From assembly GCA_913057785.1 (NCBI GenBank), contig CAJXPD010000024.1, positions 1-57,581 on the forward strand: a DNA stretch of 57,581 nucleotides, in the 5' to 3' direction. This stretch comes from an uncultured Lewinella sp. Its GTDB lineage: Bacteria > Bacteroidota > Bacteroidia > Chitinophagales > Saprospiraceae. Below the pieces are notes generated by a model. It saw only the letters and a program-made list of their open reading frames with translations, had not been told where the DNA came from and searched no databases. The position numbers and the translations under genes are program-made. Of this stretch, positions 16,984 through 25,839 are shown piece by piece. The first letter of the stretch is position 1. Each line of letters begins with the position of its first letter.

Positions 16984-19900
16984 ATGAACAAATTGCTGTA
17001 CCTACTTACATTTAGTTTTTACAGCTATTTTCTGACTGGCCAGGAAATTGTGATCACAGACAGTGATCTACAAGGGGACGCAGTATACAATTGGACAAAG
17101 GATAACACCTACCTACTGGATGGACTAGTCTTCCTGGAGGCTGGTGGTGTACTGAATATCGAAGCCGGTACAGTGATCAGAAGTCGGCAATTTCCGACTG
17201 AGGATGATGTAAGTGTTTTGATCATTACCAAAGGGGCTCAGATCAATGCTATTGGAACAGCCGAACAACCGATTATTTTTACCGCTGAGGATGATGACCT
17301 CAATCGCACCAACGATGTCCGACATACGGACCGCGGACTATGGGGTGGCATTATCCTCATGGGTGATGCTCCGATTTCTGCAGGTCCGCAAGGCACCGGT
17401 TCACTCCCCGGCCTTGAAAACCCAAGCAGGAATCGATACGGCGGCCCAAACCCTGATGATTCATCGGGGGAAATGGCGTATGTGTCCATTCGACATCCCG
17501 GTGCAGGCCTCACCTTAAACCAACCACTGAGTGGACTAACTTTAGCTGGTGTAGGTAGTGGAACCCTTCTCCATCACATAGAGATTATTGCCTCTGGCGA
17601 TGGCGGCGTAGAAATTCTAGGTGGTACCGCACAGCTCAAATACATGGTTTCCGCTATCAATTCAGACAATGCCTTTGAGTTTCGGCAAGGGTGGGCTGGT
17701 AAGGGGCAGTTCTGGTTTGGTTTTCAGCGAAAAAAAGTAGGTGATATTGGAGGAGTATTCTCAGGAGGAAATCCTGAAAATCCAGACTTCTCCGCTCGCC
17801 CCATCATCAGCAACGCCACTTTCTTGGGCTCAGGATGCGAAGGCAATGATCCAGAAGATCGAACCAATACGGTTGGACTACAATTTAGAGGCAAGCTTGG
17901 TGGAATATTCACCAATAATATCATTAGCGGTTTTAAAAAGGCCTTGGAAGTTGAAGACTTTGAAGATGAAGAAGATACCAGGCAACTCCTCGAGAATGGA
18001 ACATTAATCATCAGCAATAACACCTGGGGGAGTTTCTGTGAAGGGCAAGAACTGGGAGCCGGCGAGAATGGCATCTTCGCCGTACAAAATGACTTTGAAG
18101 ACCAGGAAGCGGCTTATCTGGTAGAAGCCTTTCAAATGCAAGGGAACAGTTTGAATGAGGACATCGGCCTGCGGTCAATCTGTAGGAATACTCAATTTTG
18201 CCTCAATCCCTTATTGAACAGCGGAAGTCCTGCGCTCTACTTTGGCATCCCGGTAGATGATCCTTTCTTTGAACCGGTGAGGCATTTAGGCGCTTTTGAT
18301 GATATTCATAATTGGATGTCGGGCTGGACAGCCTTAGAGACCTATAAGTATTTGGGTAACAAACAGCAAGGAGGCGGACAGCTAGTTGTCGATCAAAATG
18401 GGAATTGCGAAGCGGACAGCTTGGAGACTGGATTTGATGGATTTATCCTCAGTTTTCTTGGCGCAGAAGACACCTTGTTCACGCAAACCGACAGGAACGG
18501 GAGATATGATATTAGCCTGGACTCCGGACAATACATTGTTCACTTGGATTTGCCAAATGAATATTGGACCGTTTGTGAAAATGATCAGTTGTTGAACGTA
18601 CAGGATACGGGCTTGGTCGAGTATCCGAATTTTGTGCTTCAGACTCTAGCAGATTGTCCATTCCTAACCGTAGATGTGTCCACGCCCTTTTTACGGCGTT
18701 GTTTTGACAATACCTATCAGATCAACTATTGCAATTCAGGCACAGTCCTTGCCGCAGATGCAGAAGTACAATTGTTATTGGATTCGTCCTTCATATTTGT
18801 AGAAAGTAGCATCCCTTTTTCAGCGGAAGACGGCTTGCCGTATACCTTCCCTGTGGGAGATATCGGAGTGGGTGAATGCGGTAAGTTCTATCTGACGATC
18901 AATCTAAGTTGCGAGGCATTCCTTGGCCAAAGTCATTGCCTAGAAGCCGTGATTAGTCCCAATACCCCCTGTGGCTCCCCTACTCCCAGTGCACGTATCG
19001 ATATCACCGGTGAATGTGATAATGGCAGCATTGAATTTGCCGTAGAAAATGTGGGTGAATTGGACATGGACGCTCCGAGCGAACTGATCGTTATCGAAGA
19101 TGATGTGATGTTCTTAACTCAGCCTTTCCAACTGGAACAGACTGCATCAATACCTGTAATGGTTATCCCAGAAGGAAAAACCATTCGCATACAAACCTCT
19201 CGCATTCCGGGTGACCCCAGCAAGGGAGTAGTAAGTAGAACGATCGAAGGATGCGGAACCAATGGAGAACTAGATCCCCCTTATAGCACGGGATTTGTGA
19301 ACCAATTCCCCATGGATGAATATGACGATCATGTCGCTGTTGATTGCCGAGCCAACCAAGGCGCCTTTGACCCCAACGATAAGCGGGCCTTCCCCGCCGG
19401 CTATGGCCCTGAACACGCCATCACCCCGGAAACGGCCTTAGAGTACCTGATTCGATTCCAAAATACGGGAACAGATACCGCCTTTACCGTATTGGTACAT
19501 GACACCCTTTCTCAATTCCTCGACCCCACGACCATCGAGGTAGGAGCAACAAGTCATGACTTTGAATGGAAGCTGACAGATCGTTTATTGGTTTTCCATT
19601 TCGCAGACATCATGTTGCCGGATAGCAATGTCAATGAACCCGGCTCACATGGTTTTATACAATTCAAAATCAAACCCTATATAGATACACCGCTTAAAAC
19701 TGTAATTCCAAATGAGGCGGCTATCTACTTTGATTTCAATGAACCTATTCTGACGCCGAAGATCTTCCATACGCTGGATCGAGATTTCGTAGTCATACCT
19801 AACATTAGTAGCACACAAGAGGTAGAGCTTCCGAAGTTTCGGTTCTATCCCTCTCCTATTCGAGAGGAAGCGATTTTGGAATTGGAAGATCAACAGCTAA

Positions 19901-20070
19901 ACAACGGACAATTCCGTTTGATCAATGCCTGGGGACAGGTCATAATACAGGATACCTTTGTTGGTCAGCAATATCAATTCCATCGAAGGGATCTAAGTAG
20001 AGGAGTATACTTCTTCCAAGTTTTTGAAAATGGAAACCTATTTATTAGTGGGCAATTAATCATTCAGTAG
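16984..20070 (+). CDS. secreted beta-helix protein with T9SS sorting domain
   Basis: The ATG at 16984 is chosen over an upstream GTG (16912) because it opens a signal peptide (residues 1-20, ending FLTGQ), giving 1028 residues. After it come a region rich in turn-forming Gly/Asn typical of right-handed parallel beta-helices (about 30-420), an SdrD/carboxypeptidase-like Ig fold near 465-545 (DQNGNCEAD...DRNGRYDI), and a DUF7619/DUF11-like domain near 790-930 (FDPNDKRAFP, LEYLIRFQNTGTDTA). The last 75 residues are a type A T9SS sorting domain (FYPSPIREEA...GVYFFQVF). The protein should cross the outer membrane through T9SS and be surface-attached or released. Its ligand is unknown. Confidence 0.9.
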   Translation: MNKLLYLLTFSFYSYFLTGQEIVITDSDLQGDAVYNWTKDNTYLLDGLVFLEAGGVLNIEAGTVIRSRQFPTEDDVSVLIITKGAQINAIGTAEQPIIFTAEDDDLNRTNDVRHTDRGLWGGIILMGDAPISAGPQGTGSLPGLENPSRNRYGGPNPDDSSGEMAYVSIRHPGAGLTLNQPLSGLTLAGVGSGTLLHHIEIIASGDGGVEILGGTAQLKYMVSAINSDNAFEFRQGWAGKGQFWFGFQRKKVGDIGGVFSGGNPENPDFSARPIISNATFLGSGCEGNDPEDRTNTVGLQFRGKLGGIFTNNIISGFKKALEVEDFEDEEDTRQLLENGTLIISNNTWGSFCEGQELGAGENGIFAVQNDFEDQEAAYLVEAFQMQGNSLNEDIGLRSICRNTQFCLNPLLNSGSPALYFGIPVDDPFFEPVRHLGAFDDIHNWMSGWTALETYKYLGNKQQGGGQLVVDQNGNCEADSLETGFDGFILSFLGAEDTLFTQTDRNGRYDISLDSGQYIVHLDLPNEYWTVCENDQLLNVQDTGLVEYPNFVLQTLADCPFLTVDVSTPFLRRCFDNTYQINYCNSGTVLAADAEVQLLLDSSFIFVESSIPFSAEDGLPYTFPVGDIGVGECGKFYLTINLSCEAFLGQSHCLEAVISPNTPCGSPTPSARIDITGECDNGSIEFAVENVGELDMDAPSELIVIEDDVMFLTQPFQLEQTASIPVMVIPEGKTIRIQTSRIPGDPSKGVVSRTIEGCGTNGELDPPYSTGFVNQFPMDEYDDHVAVDCRANQGAFDPNDKRAFPAGYGPEHAITPETALEYLIRFQNTGTDTAFTVLVHDTLSQFLDPTTIEVGATSHDFEWKLTDRLLVFHFADIMLPDSNVNEPGSHGFIQFKIKPYIDTPLKTVIPNEAAIYFDFNEPILTPKIFHTLDRDFVVIPNISSTQEVELPKFRFYPSPIREEAILELEDQQLNNGQFRLINAWGQVIIQDTFVGQQYQFHRRDLSRGVYFFQVFENGNLFISGQLIIQ

Positions 20071-20330
20071 CACAATACCTTTTTTCTAGCCGATGAGCAA
20101 ACCCGGTCCATACCCAGCTCATCCGGGCAGGTATGGTCCTTGATAACCTATTTCTGCGATACTCCCCAAGTAAGCATGGAAATTTCCAGTGTCTATGGTT
20201 GAATTCGGCCATACGTTCACCGGGACTTCTATTGCCTTAACACATTACTTTTTGCAATTCCCATAGCGGAAAGCCCATGCTTTCCGAAGGGCTTGCTTTG
20301 CACACATGATCACTATTAAATCAAAAAACT
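20071..20330 (+). promoter_or_regulatory. structured leader region before the DUF354 gene
   Basis: The gap holds three interleaved complementary pairs: GATGAGC 20092-20098 with 20117-20123, CCCGG 20102-20106 with 20123-20127, and CCATACC 20108-20114 with 20130-20136. A separate perfect hairpin CGGAAAGC-CCAT-GCTTTCCG lies at 20267-20286, 44 bases before the ATG. A near -7 box (TTACTTTTTG) precedes that hairpin at about 20246. The first set could end the T9SS transcript; the second would be in the 5' leader of the DUF354 gene. Confidence 0.45.
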
Positions 20331-21392
20331 ATGCGAATCCTAATTGACATAGGACACCCTGGACACGTTCATTTATTCAAGCATTTGGCACACCGAATCA
20401 TCGCAGAAGGCGGAGAAGTTTTATTCACTGCTAGGGATAAGGAGTGCGAATTGGAGTTACTGGAGGCAGAGAATTTTCCATACCGAACTTTTGGAAAGCA
20501 CTACAAAAGCCTGTGGGGTAAGCTATGGGGCTTAGTGAAGTTCGATCTTGAAATGTTGGCCACAGCTTGGCGTTTCAAGCCTGATCTTCTCTTGAGTCAT
20601 GGCTCCATCTATGCTGCTCATACCGCCTTCCTGCTCGGGGTCAAGCATCTTTCCCTCGAGGATTCTGGTAACATGGAGCAGATCGTCCTCTATCGTCCCT
20701 TTACGGAAACGATTTTAACGCCTGAAGTACTGGTAGAAAAATTAGGGCCAAAGCAGATTCGCTATAATGGCTATCACGAAATCGCGTACCTACACCCCAA
20801 ATACTTCCAACCGAACAATCAAGCCTATGAATGGCTCGGCTTGGAGGTGGGAACACCTTATGCCATCGTTCGATTCGTTTCTTGGAATGCTACGCATGAC
20901 CTAGGTCATAAAGGGCTCACGGATCAAGATAAAATCAAATTGATAGCAGAACTCTCCAAGACCAAGAAAGTCTTTATCAGTTCAGAAGCTGAATTACCTC
21001 CTGAGTTGGAACAACATAAGATTCGCCTGGCACCGGAGCAATTGCACGATGCCCTATACTTCGCAGACATCGTCGTAAGTGAAGGAACGACCATCGCCTC
21101 TGAGGCTGGTGTATTAGGCACCCCAGCCATCTACATTAATTCCATTGCCCGGAGCTATGTCCAAGATCAAGAGAAATATGGCTTGGTCTTTAATACTTGT
21201 AAATCCGCGGAGGTGTTTGCTTTGGTTGATCAAATCCTGAGCCAGGATCGCGAGACCTTTCGGCAACGTCGAGAGAAACTATTGGCTGACAAGATCGACG
21301 TAACCGAATTCTTGTATCAGTTCATCATGGATCACTATGTCAAACATCTGCCAGCTGCTTTATCTGGCAGAGCTCTGGCTGTCACTTCCTAA
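20331..21392 (+). CDS. DUF354 domain-containing protein (GT-B-like fold)
   Basis: This 353-residue protein begins with MRILIDIGHPGHVHLFKHL, the signature start of DUF354, a family with a glycosyltransferase GT-B-like layout. A central hinge and a C-terminal half follow, with VVSEGTTIASEAGVLGTPAIYIN resembling the nucleotide-sugar binding region of MurG/WecB-type enzymes. DUF354 genes are often found in polysaccharide clusters, but none surrounds this one. The gene has a structured leader and is followed by a 12-bp perfect hairpin. Activity on a glycan or nucleotide sugar is inferred from fold only. Confidence 0.88.
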   Translation: MRILIDIGHPGHVHLFKHLAHRIIAEGGEVLFTARDKECELELLEAENFPYRTFGKHYKSLWGKLWGLVKFDLEMLATAWRFKPDLLLSHGSIYAAHTAFLLGVKHLSLEDSGNMEQIVLYRPFTETILTPEVLVEKLGPKQIRYNGYHEIAYLHPKYFQPNNQAYEWLGLEVGTPYAIVRFVSWNATHDLGHKGLTDQDKIKLIAELSKTKKVFISSEAELPPELEQHKIRLAPEQLHDALYFADIVVSEGTTIASEAGVLGTPAIYINSIARSYVQDQEKYGLVFNTCKSAEVFALVDQILSQDRETFRQRREKLLADKIDVTEFLYQFIMDHYVKHLPAALSGRALAVTS

Positions 21393-21402
21393 AGAAACCT
21401 GT

Positions 21403-21436
21403 CCGAAGCGATCTCTCTTGCGGTAGATCGCTTCGG
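21403..21436 (+). terminator. 12-bp perfect hairpin after the DUF354 gene
   Basis: Arms CCGAAGCGATCT (21403-21414) and AGATCGCTTCGG (21425-21436) flank a ten-base loop, 11 bases after the stop codon. No T tract follows, so if it ends transcription it is non-canonical. Confidence 0.6.
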
Positions 21437-21530
21437 GTAAAGATGTTTACCAGGAATACCGAGCAATTGAATGGAACGGTAATGGCAACTCAGCCTACTA
21501 TTCTGTTCTTTTCCTTATTTTTCCCCTAAA

Positions 21531-22175
21531 ATGCGCGAGATTACCTTCCAGGATCCACACCGGCAAAAGCATTTTAACCTTTTCAACCACATGAACCATC
21601 CGCATTATTGCATTTGCGTCAATGTGGACATAACGAATCTGCTCTCTTACCTTAGAACGGAAGAGATCATGTTCACGCCAGCCGTGGTTTATCTGATTAG
21701 TCGAGTCGCGAATGAGCTACCCTCCTTTCGACAGCGGATTCGTGGCCAGAAGGTAATAGAACACGATCAGGTCAATCCCTCTTTCAGTGTACAGACCAAA
21801 GTCTCTGATGTATTTAGTTTTTGTGAAGTCCGTTATCAAGCAGCTGCTCCAACCTTCATTGAGGCAGCCAAGGTACAGATGAAGAGGATGGAGGAAAATC
21901 CCGTTTTTGAAGATCAAGAGCGAGACGATTACCTCTTTCTCTCTTCCCTCCCTTGGATCAGTTTCACTGGCCTGACTCACGCCATGCACTATCACCCTTG
22001 TGATAGCGTCCCTCGTATTACCTGGGGCAAGTACTTTCAAGAAGGGGATAAAATGAAAATGCCCTTGTCTCTGCAAGTTCATCATGCTTTGGTCGACGGA
22101 GGGCATGTGGGTCGGTATTATGTGCGCTGGGAAGAATTGGCTGCTAATCCAGCCAGTTGGTTAGCTGAGCGTTGA
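21531..22175 (+). CDS. chloramphenicol O-acetyltransferase homologue (CatA type)
   Basis: This 214-residue protein has the size of classical trimeric CatA enzymes (about 213-220), which acetylate the 3-hydroxyl of chloramphenicol with acetyl-CoA. The catalytic motif HHALVDG is intact, with His185 and Asp189 equivalent to His195 and Asp199 of CAT-III. PWISFT carries Ser144, equivalent to Ser148. MREITFQDPHRQKHFNLF and MPLSLQVHHA also follow the family. No mobile element adjoins it, so it may be an intrinsic acetyltransferase with another physiological substrate. The end overlaps the convergent 468-residue gene by 15 bases. Confidence 0.9.
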   Translation: MREITFQDPHRQKHFNLFNHMNHPHYCICVNVDITNLLSYLRTEEIMFTPAVVYLISRVANELPSFRQRIRGQKVIEHDQVNPSFSVQTKVSDVFSFCEVRYQAAAPTFIEAAKVQMKRMEENPVFEDQERDDYLFLSSLPWISFTGLTHAMHYHPCDSVPRITWGKYFQEGDKMKMPLSLQVHHALVDGGHVGRYYVRWEELAANPASWLAER

Positions 22176-23567
22176 CCGTTGCCGTGCCCAATCCAGAAAA
22201 TGTATATAGTCTAAGACACGTTGTGATTGAAGTACCTCATACTCCTTTTCCAACTGGGCATGTAGTTTGGAAAATGCGTCTTTAATATCCGATTCTCCAA
22301 GGGTACTGATCTGTACAAAGAAACGCAGAAGAATCTGTTCATACTGAGCTAATGCCCCCTGCTTCTTCAAAAACCGACGCATGCTGCCAACGTAATACCT
22401 TAGCACAAAGAAGTTTTCCAACTCTAGATGCACCATTAAGTTAAGCCAACGGATGTAGCGCTGAAGGTCGGTACGCTCCTCCTTGAACTTGTAGTTTAGT
22501 ACGCGGTTGATCCAATGCAACGATTGCTCATAATCTCCATCCCAGAAATGCAGGTTAGCAAATTGAAACCAAAAAGACAATAGGTAGGAGGTAGGCACAT
22601 TGCCCTTTTGTTTCTGCAGAAAGTTCTGAATATCCGCTATCGCCGATTGCGCCGCCAAGCGGTCTTTCCGATCTCTGTACAATTCTAATTCAATGTTATA
22701 AGTGCGAAGGATGAGGCGAATCGTAGGCGTATCTAATTGTGGCAAGCTCGCATAAAATACCTTGGCCTTTTGGATCAGATCTAAGGCAGCGCCTTGCTTC
22801 TTTTCAAAAAGCAACAAGCCCAGCAAGTTATTCAAATTGGCAGGCCATATACTGGGGTCATTCTTAAGATGTTTCGGGTAGTGCTCGAGGTCGTTGACCA
22901 AACTTGTCAGCGTATGTTCGGCATCATCCACCTTCCGCTCATTCAACAATTGCAGGTAATCTACATTAGCTTTGAGAATCCGGGCTTGGAGAGATGGACG
23001 AGGATTCCTAGGATCTGGGGTGAGCTGCAGCAGATTCTGCCATAGTCCGTTGATCTGCTGTAGATCAGTCAGCACCTGGTATTGTTCCCCTACCACTTCG
23101 CCGATTCTTTTCCGATCTCCCGGTCTTTGGGCTTGAATGAGTTTCCGTTCCCAATACAATACATCCAACTTCGCCGTATCCAATTCATAAGTATCCGCGA
23201 TGCGAGCGGCCTGCTTACAATCTCTTTCTGCCAAAGGATATAGCCCCTTCAAGTATAGGATTTCTACATTTTTCAGCAGATCATTGATTTTGGCCTTCTG
23301 GGAAATCTCCCGATGATAATTCCGCAAAGCCTGTAGGATTAGACCGTAGAGATAGCGTTTACTTAAATGAAAATGTTTAACGAACTTATCATCTTTGAAT
23401 TTTACTTTTATCGCCTCTTCATCGTACACCTCTTGTTTATCTATAGCCGTAAACAAGCGGAAATAAATAGCTTCACCATGTGCATGTTTAAAGTGAATCT
23501 TCAAGTATCTCTTCTCTGTCCTGGATAGGGATTTGATCAAATGGAAAAGGAATTCCTTTTTTTTCAT
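22161..23567 (-). CDS. 468-residue helical repeat protein of unknown function (copy B)
   Basis: It has exactly the same length as the protein encoded at 15352-16758 and a related N-terminus (MKKKEFLFHLIKSLSRTEKRYLKIHF), but is otherwise strongly diverged. Helix-rich, Leu/Tyr-spaced segments through the rest suggest TPR-like repeats, for example DYEQSLHWINRVLNYKFKEE. There is no signal peptide, membrane segment or catalytic motif. The basic, helical first 90 residues could bind nucleic acid or protein, which is only a guess. Its 3' end overlaps the cat-like gene by 15 bases in convergent orientation. I do not recognise a function. Confidence 0.75.
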   Translation of the reverse strand: MKKKEFLFHLIKSLSRTEKRYLKIHFKHAHGEAIYFRLFTAIDKQEVYDEEAIKVKFKDDKFVKHFHLSKRYLYGLILQALRNYHREISQKAKINDLLKNVEILYLKGLYPLAERDCKQAARIADTYELDTAKLDVLYWERKLIQAQRPGDRKRIGEVVGEQYQVLTDLQQINGLWQNLLQLTPDPRNPRPSLQARILKANVDYLQLLNERKVDDAEHTLTSLVNDLEHYPKHLKNDPSIWPANLNNLLGLLLFEKKQGAALDLIQKAKVFYASLPQLDTPTIRLILRTYNIELELYRDRKDRLAAQSAIADIQNFLQKQKGNVPTSYLLSFWFQFANLHFWDGDYEQSLHWINRVLNYKFKEERTDLQRYIRWLNLMVHLELENFFVLRYYVGSMRRFLKKQGALAQYEQILLRFFVQISTLGESDIKDAFSKLHAQLEKEYEVLQSQRVLDYIHFLDWARQRSTLS

Positions 23568-23657
23568 GAGTTAGCTATAATCTCTCCTGCAATATAACAA
23601 TGTATTTGAAATTTACATTTTTAAAAAATAGTGAATTACCAATTTGTTTCTTGCCCA

Positions 23658-23665
23658 TACTTTTG
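23658..23665 (+). promoter_or_regulatory. -7 box TACTTTTG before the VOC gene
   Basis: A perfect TAnnTTTG element lies 44 bases upstream of the VOC start. The usual -33 TTTG is not found at the standard distance. Confidence 0.5.
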
Positions 23666-23709
23666 TGTCAACAACAGAAAATATTAATTCATCTTAAAAA
23701 AAACTGATC

Positions 23710-24075
23710 ATGGCAAACGCAATCAATTGGTTTGAATTACCTGCTACTAACTTCTCTAGAGCCGTCAAGTTTTACAATGACATCACCGGAAAAGAGCTCC
23801 AGTTCTTTGATCAAGGAGAACTACAAATGGCTTTTTTCCCAACAGAAAACAATGGTGTTGGAGGTTGCGTAACCTATGGCAACGGCAACCAGCCCAATGC
23901 TTCGGGCGCACTTGTTTATCTCAATGGAGGAGAAGACCTGGCCACGCCTCTTTCCAAAGTTGAAGCTGCTGGCGGTTCAGTAGTAATGCCTAAAACCTCC
24001 ATCGGCGAAAATGGATTCATGGCTATCTTCATGGATACGGAAGGAAACCGAGTAGCGCTACATTCTATGGCATAG
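23710..24075 (+). CDS. VOC family protein (glyoxalase/dioxygenase fold)
   Basis: This 121-residue cytosolic protein has the two beta-alpha-beta-beta-beta units of the vicinal oxygen chelate fold: INWFELPATNFSRAVKFYNDITG at the N-terminus and a second module ending MDTEGNRVALHSM. The Glu at position 8 and the C-terminal DTEGN segment resemble the metal-site regions of glyoxalase-like proteins, but a complete set of metal ligands is not certain. Short single-domain members act as dimers with diverse lyase or binding roles. It has its own promoter and is followed by a 12-bp hairpin, so it is probably a single transcription unit. Confidence 0.88.
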   Translation: MANAINWFELPATNFSRAVKFYNDITGKELQFFDQGELQMAFFPTENNGVGGCVTYGNGNQPNASGALVYLNGGEDLATPLSKVEAAGGSVVMPKTSIGENGFMAIFMDTEGNRVALHSMA

Positions 24076-24102
24076 CCGCCACCCTCTCCCATCAATCGTC
24101 AA

Positions 24103-24138
24103 GGTAGAGGTGAGTAGTCCGACTTGCTCACCTCTACC
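24103..24138 (+). terminator. 12-bp perfect hairpin after the VOC gene
   Basis: Arms GGTAGAGGTGAG (24103-24114) and CTCACCTCTACC (24127-24138) surround a 12-base loop. A weak T-rich stretch follows at about 24144-24152. It lies 27 bases after the stop codon. Confidence 0.65.
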
Positions 24139-24186
24139 GACGTATTCTTTTATCCTATCTAATTTTTCTTACACATCTTGATTACC

Positions 24187-25122
24187 ATGACCCACTCCAC
24201 CTTATCTGTACAAACTATTTCTCCTTCCGCAGCCTTTGATTTTCAGAGTAAATACCTGAAGATCAATGGACACAAGATCCATTACATCGAAGTGGGTGAG
24301 GGAGCCCCTATGTTATTTGTACATGGCAACCCCACCTCCTCCTACGCCTATCGAAATGTGATAAAGGCAGTTGCGGAACAAAGTCGTAGACGCTGCATCG
24401 CCATTGATCTACTCGGCTTCGGTAGATCTGATAAACCAAATATTACTTACTCCTTAAAGGTCCACACTGATATTATCCAAGGATTCATCGAACAGCTAGA
24501 TTTGCGTTCCTTAATCTTAGTAGCTGAAGATTGGGGTGGATTCTTAGGTAGTTACGTGATGACTCAGCAGCCAGATCGTTTTGAATCCGCGATCTTAATG
24601 GAGACCTTCCTCTGGGCCATGGAGTGGGAAAAAGACTTTGATCCTCGCTTCAAATTACCTTTTAAACTCATGCGGTCACCCTTGGGTTTTCTGTTTACCC
24701 GCGTCTTCAACATTATGGTCAACAAGTTAATCCCTGAGCATTGCCCCATCTCCGATGAATCACTTCAGTATTACAAAGACAGTCTTCCAGATTACGCCTC
24801 GAGGAAAGCCATGGGTGCCTTTCCAAACCTCTTGCCTATCAATGGCCATCCCAAGGGCAGCTATGATATGGCACAGGAATTGCAAACCGGACTAGAGAAA
24901 ATTGACTTTCCTGTTTTATGGCTGAAAAGCGATCCTGGGGTGGTGATTTCCAATGTCAACCCTTGCGGAATGGAAAGATTGGAGAGCTTGCAGTCTATAC
25001 TACCACAAATGATCGTCAAGGACTTTGGTCCTGGCTACCATTTTCTCACCGAGGAAAACCCAGAAAAAGTAGTAGCCTTCATTAATGAATGGATAACTTT
25101 ACTTAATCACGAACAGGCTTAG
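24187..25122 (+). CDS. haloalkane dehalogenase, HLD-II type (alpha/beta hydrolase)
   Basis: This 311-residue protein has the alpha/beta-hydrolase features needed for hydrolytic cleavage of a carbon-halogen bond. Nucleophile Asp115 is in EDWGG, Glu139 lies 24 residues later (same spacing as Asp108-Glu132 in LinB), and the base is His285 in GPGYHFL. Halide-stabilising Asn48 (HGNPTSS) and Trp116 are both present. This pattern fits the HLD-II subfamily. The ATG at 24187 is preferred to TTG at 24178. It probably heads an operon with the DUF2461 gene 48 bases downstream. Native substrate is unknown. Confidence 0.9.
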   Translation: MTHSTLSVQTISPSAAFDFQSKYLKINGHKIHYIEVGEGAPMLFVHGNPTSSYAYRNVIKAVAEQSRRRCIAIDLLGFGRSDKPNITYSLKVHTDIIQGFIEQLDLRSLILVAEDWGGFLGSYVMTQQPDRFESAILMETFLWAMEWEKDFDPRFKLPFKLMRSPLGFLFTRVFNIMVNKLIPEHCPISDESLQYYKDSLPDYASRKAMGAFPNLLPINGHPKGSYDMAQELQTGLEKIDFPVLWLKSDPGVVISNVNPCGMERLESLQSILPQMIVKDFGPGYHFLTEENPEKVVAFINEWITLLNHEQA

Positions 25123-25170
25123 ATAGAAAAAACCTTTCAACTAAACCCGTTCCAAATCAATACCTAAACT

Positions 25171-25839
25171 ATGGCTTTTTTCACCGACGACTTCTGCGAA
25201 TTCTTCAAAGATTTAGCCAAAAACAACCATCGCGATTGGTTTAATGATAACAAGAAGCGATACGAATCCTCCGTCAAGAAGCCCTTCGAAGCATTCATTG
25301 CCGAAATGCTAGATCGCATTCGCACGGAAGATCCCCGGGTGCAGATCACGCCCAAGGATGCCATCCTGAGGATCAATCGGGATATCCGATTTTCCAAGGA
25401 TAAAACGCCTTATAATCTGCATCGTACCGCTTTTCTTTCAGCTGGCGGACGAAAGAACAAGGAGATTCCCGGCTTCTTTTTACGCCTATCGCCCGAGATG
25501 ATTGGTGTGATGGCTGGTGCTTACCAACCTAGCAAGGATAATCTGCATAAGATCAGGAATTTTATCACGAATAAGGATTCAGGCTTACAAGAAATACTTG
25601 ATAATAAATCTTTTATTGAAAAATATGGTGCCATAAAGGGAGAACAAAATAAGCGTATCCCCAAGGAATTTCAGGCCGCTGTTGTCACTAATCCGCTCGT
25701 AGCCAACAAACAATTCTACTTGATGGCTGAACTTTCCGCAGATTGGATCAGCAAGGGGGAACTGGCGGATCATCTGATGACCTATTATCATGCCGCTCGC
25801 CCGTTTAATGACTTTCTTCAAAATGCTATGGAATCATGA
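25171..25839 (+). CDS. DUF2461 domain-containing protein (TIGR02453 family)
   Basis: This 222-residue protein shows the DUF2461 pattern from the N-terminus: FFKDLAKNNHRDWFNDNKKRYE, then RINRDIRFSKDKTPYN (about 70-85) and GFFLRLSPE with a following GAYxPS segment. The family occurs widely in bacteria and fungi and has no established function. The stop codon overlaps the start of the next gene (ATGA at 25836), so the two are translationally coupled. Confidence 0.9.
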   Translation: MAFFTDDFCEFFKDLAKNNHRDWFNDNKKRYESSVKKPFEAFIAEMLDRIRTEDPRVQITPKDAILRINRDIRFSKDKTPYNLHRTAFLSAGGRKNKEIPGFFLRLSPEMIGVMAGAYQPSKDNLHKIRNFITNKDSGLQEILDNKSFIEKYGAIKGEQNKRIPKEFQAAVVTNPLVANKQFYLMAELSADWISKGELADHLMTYYHAARPFNDFLQNAMES

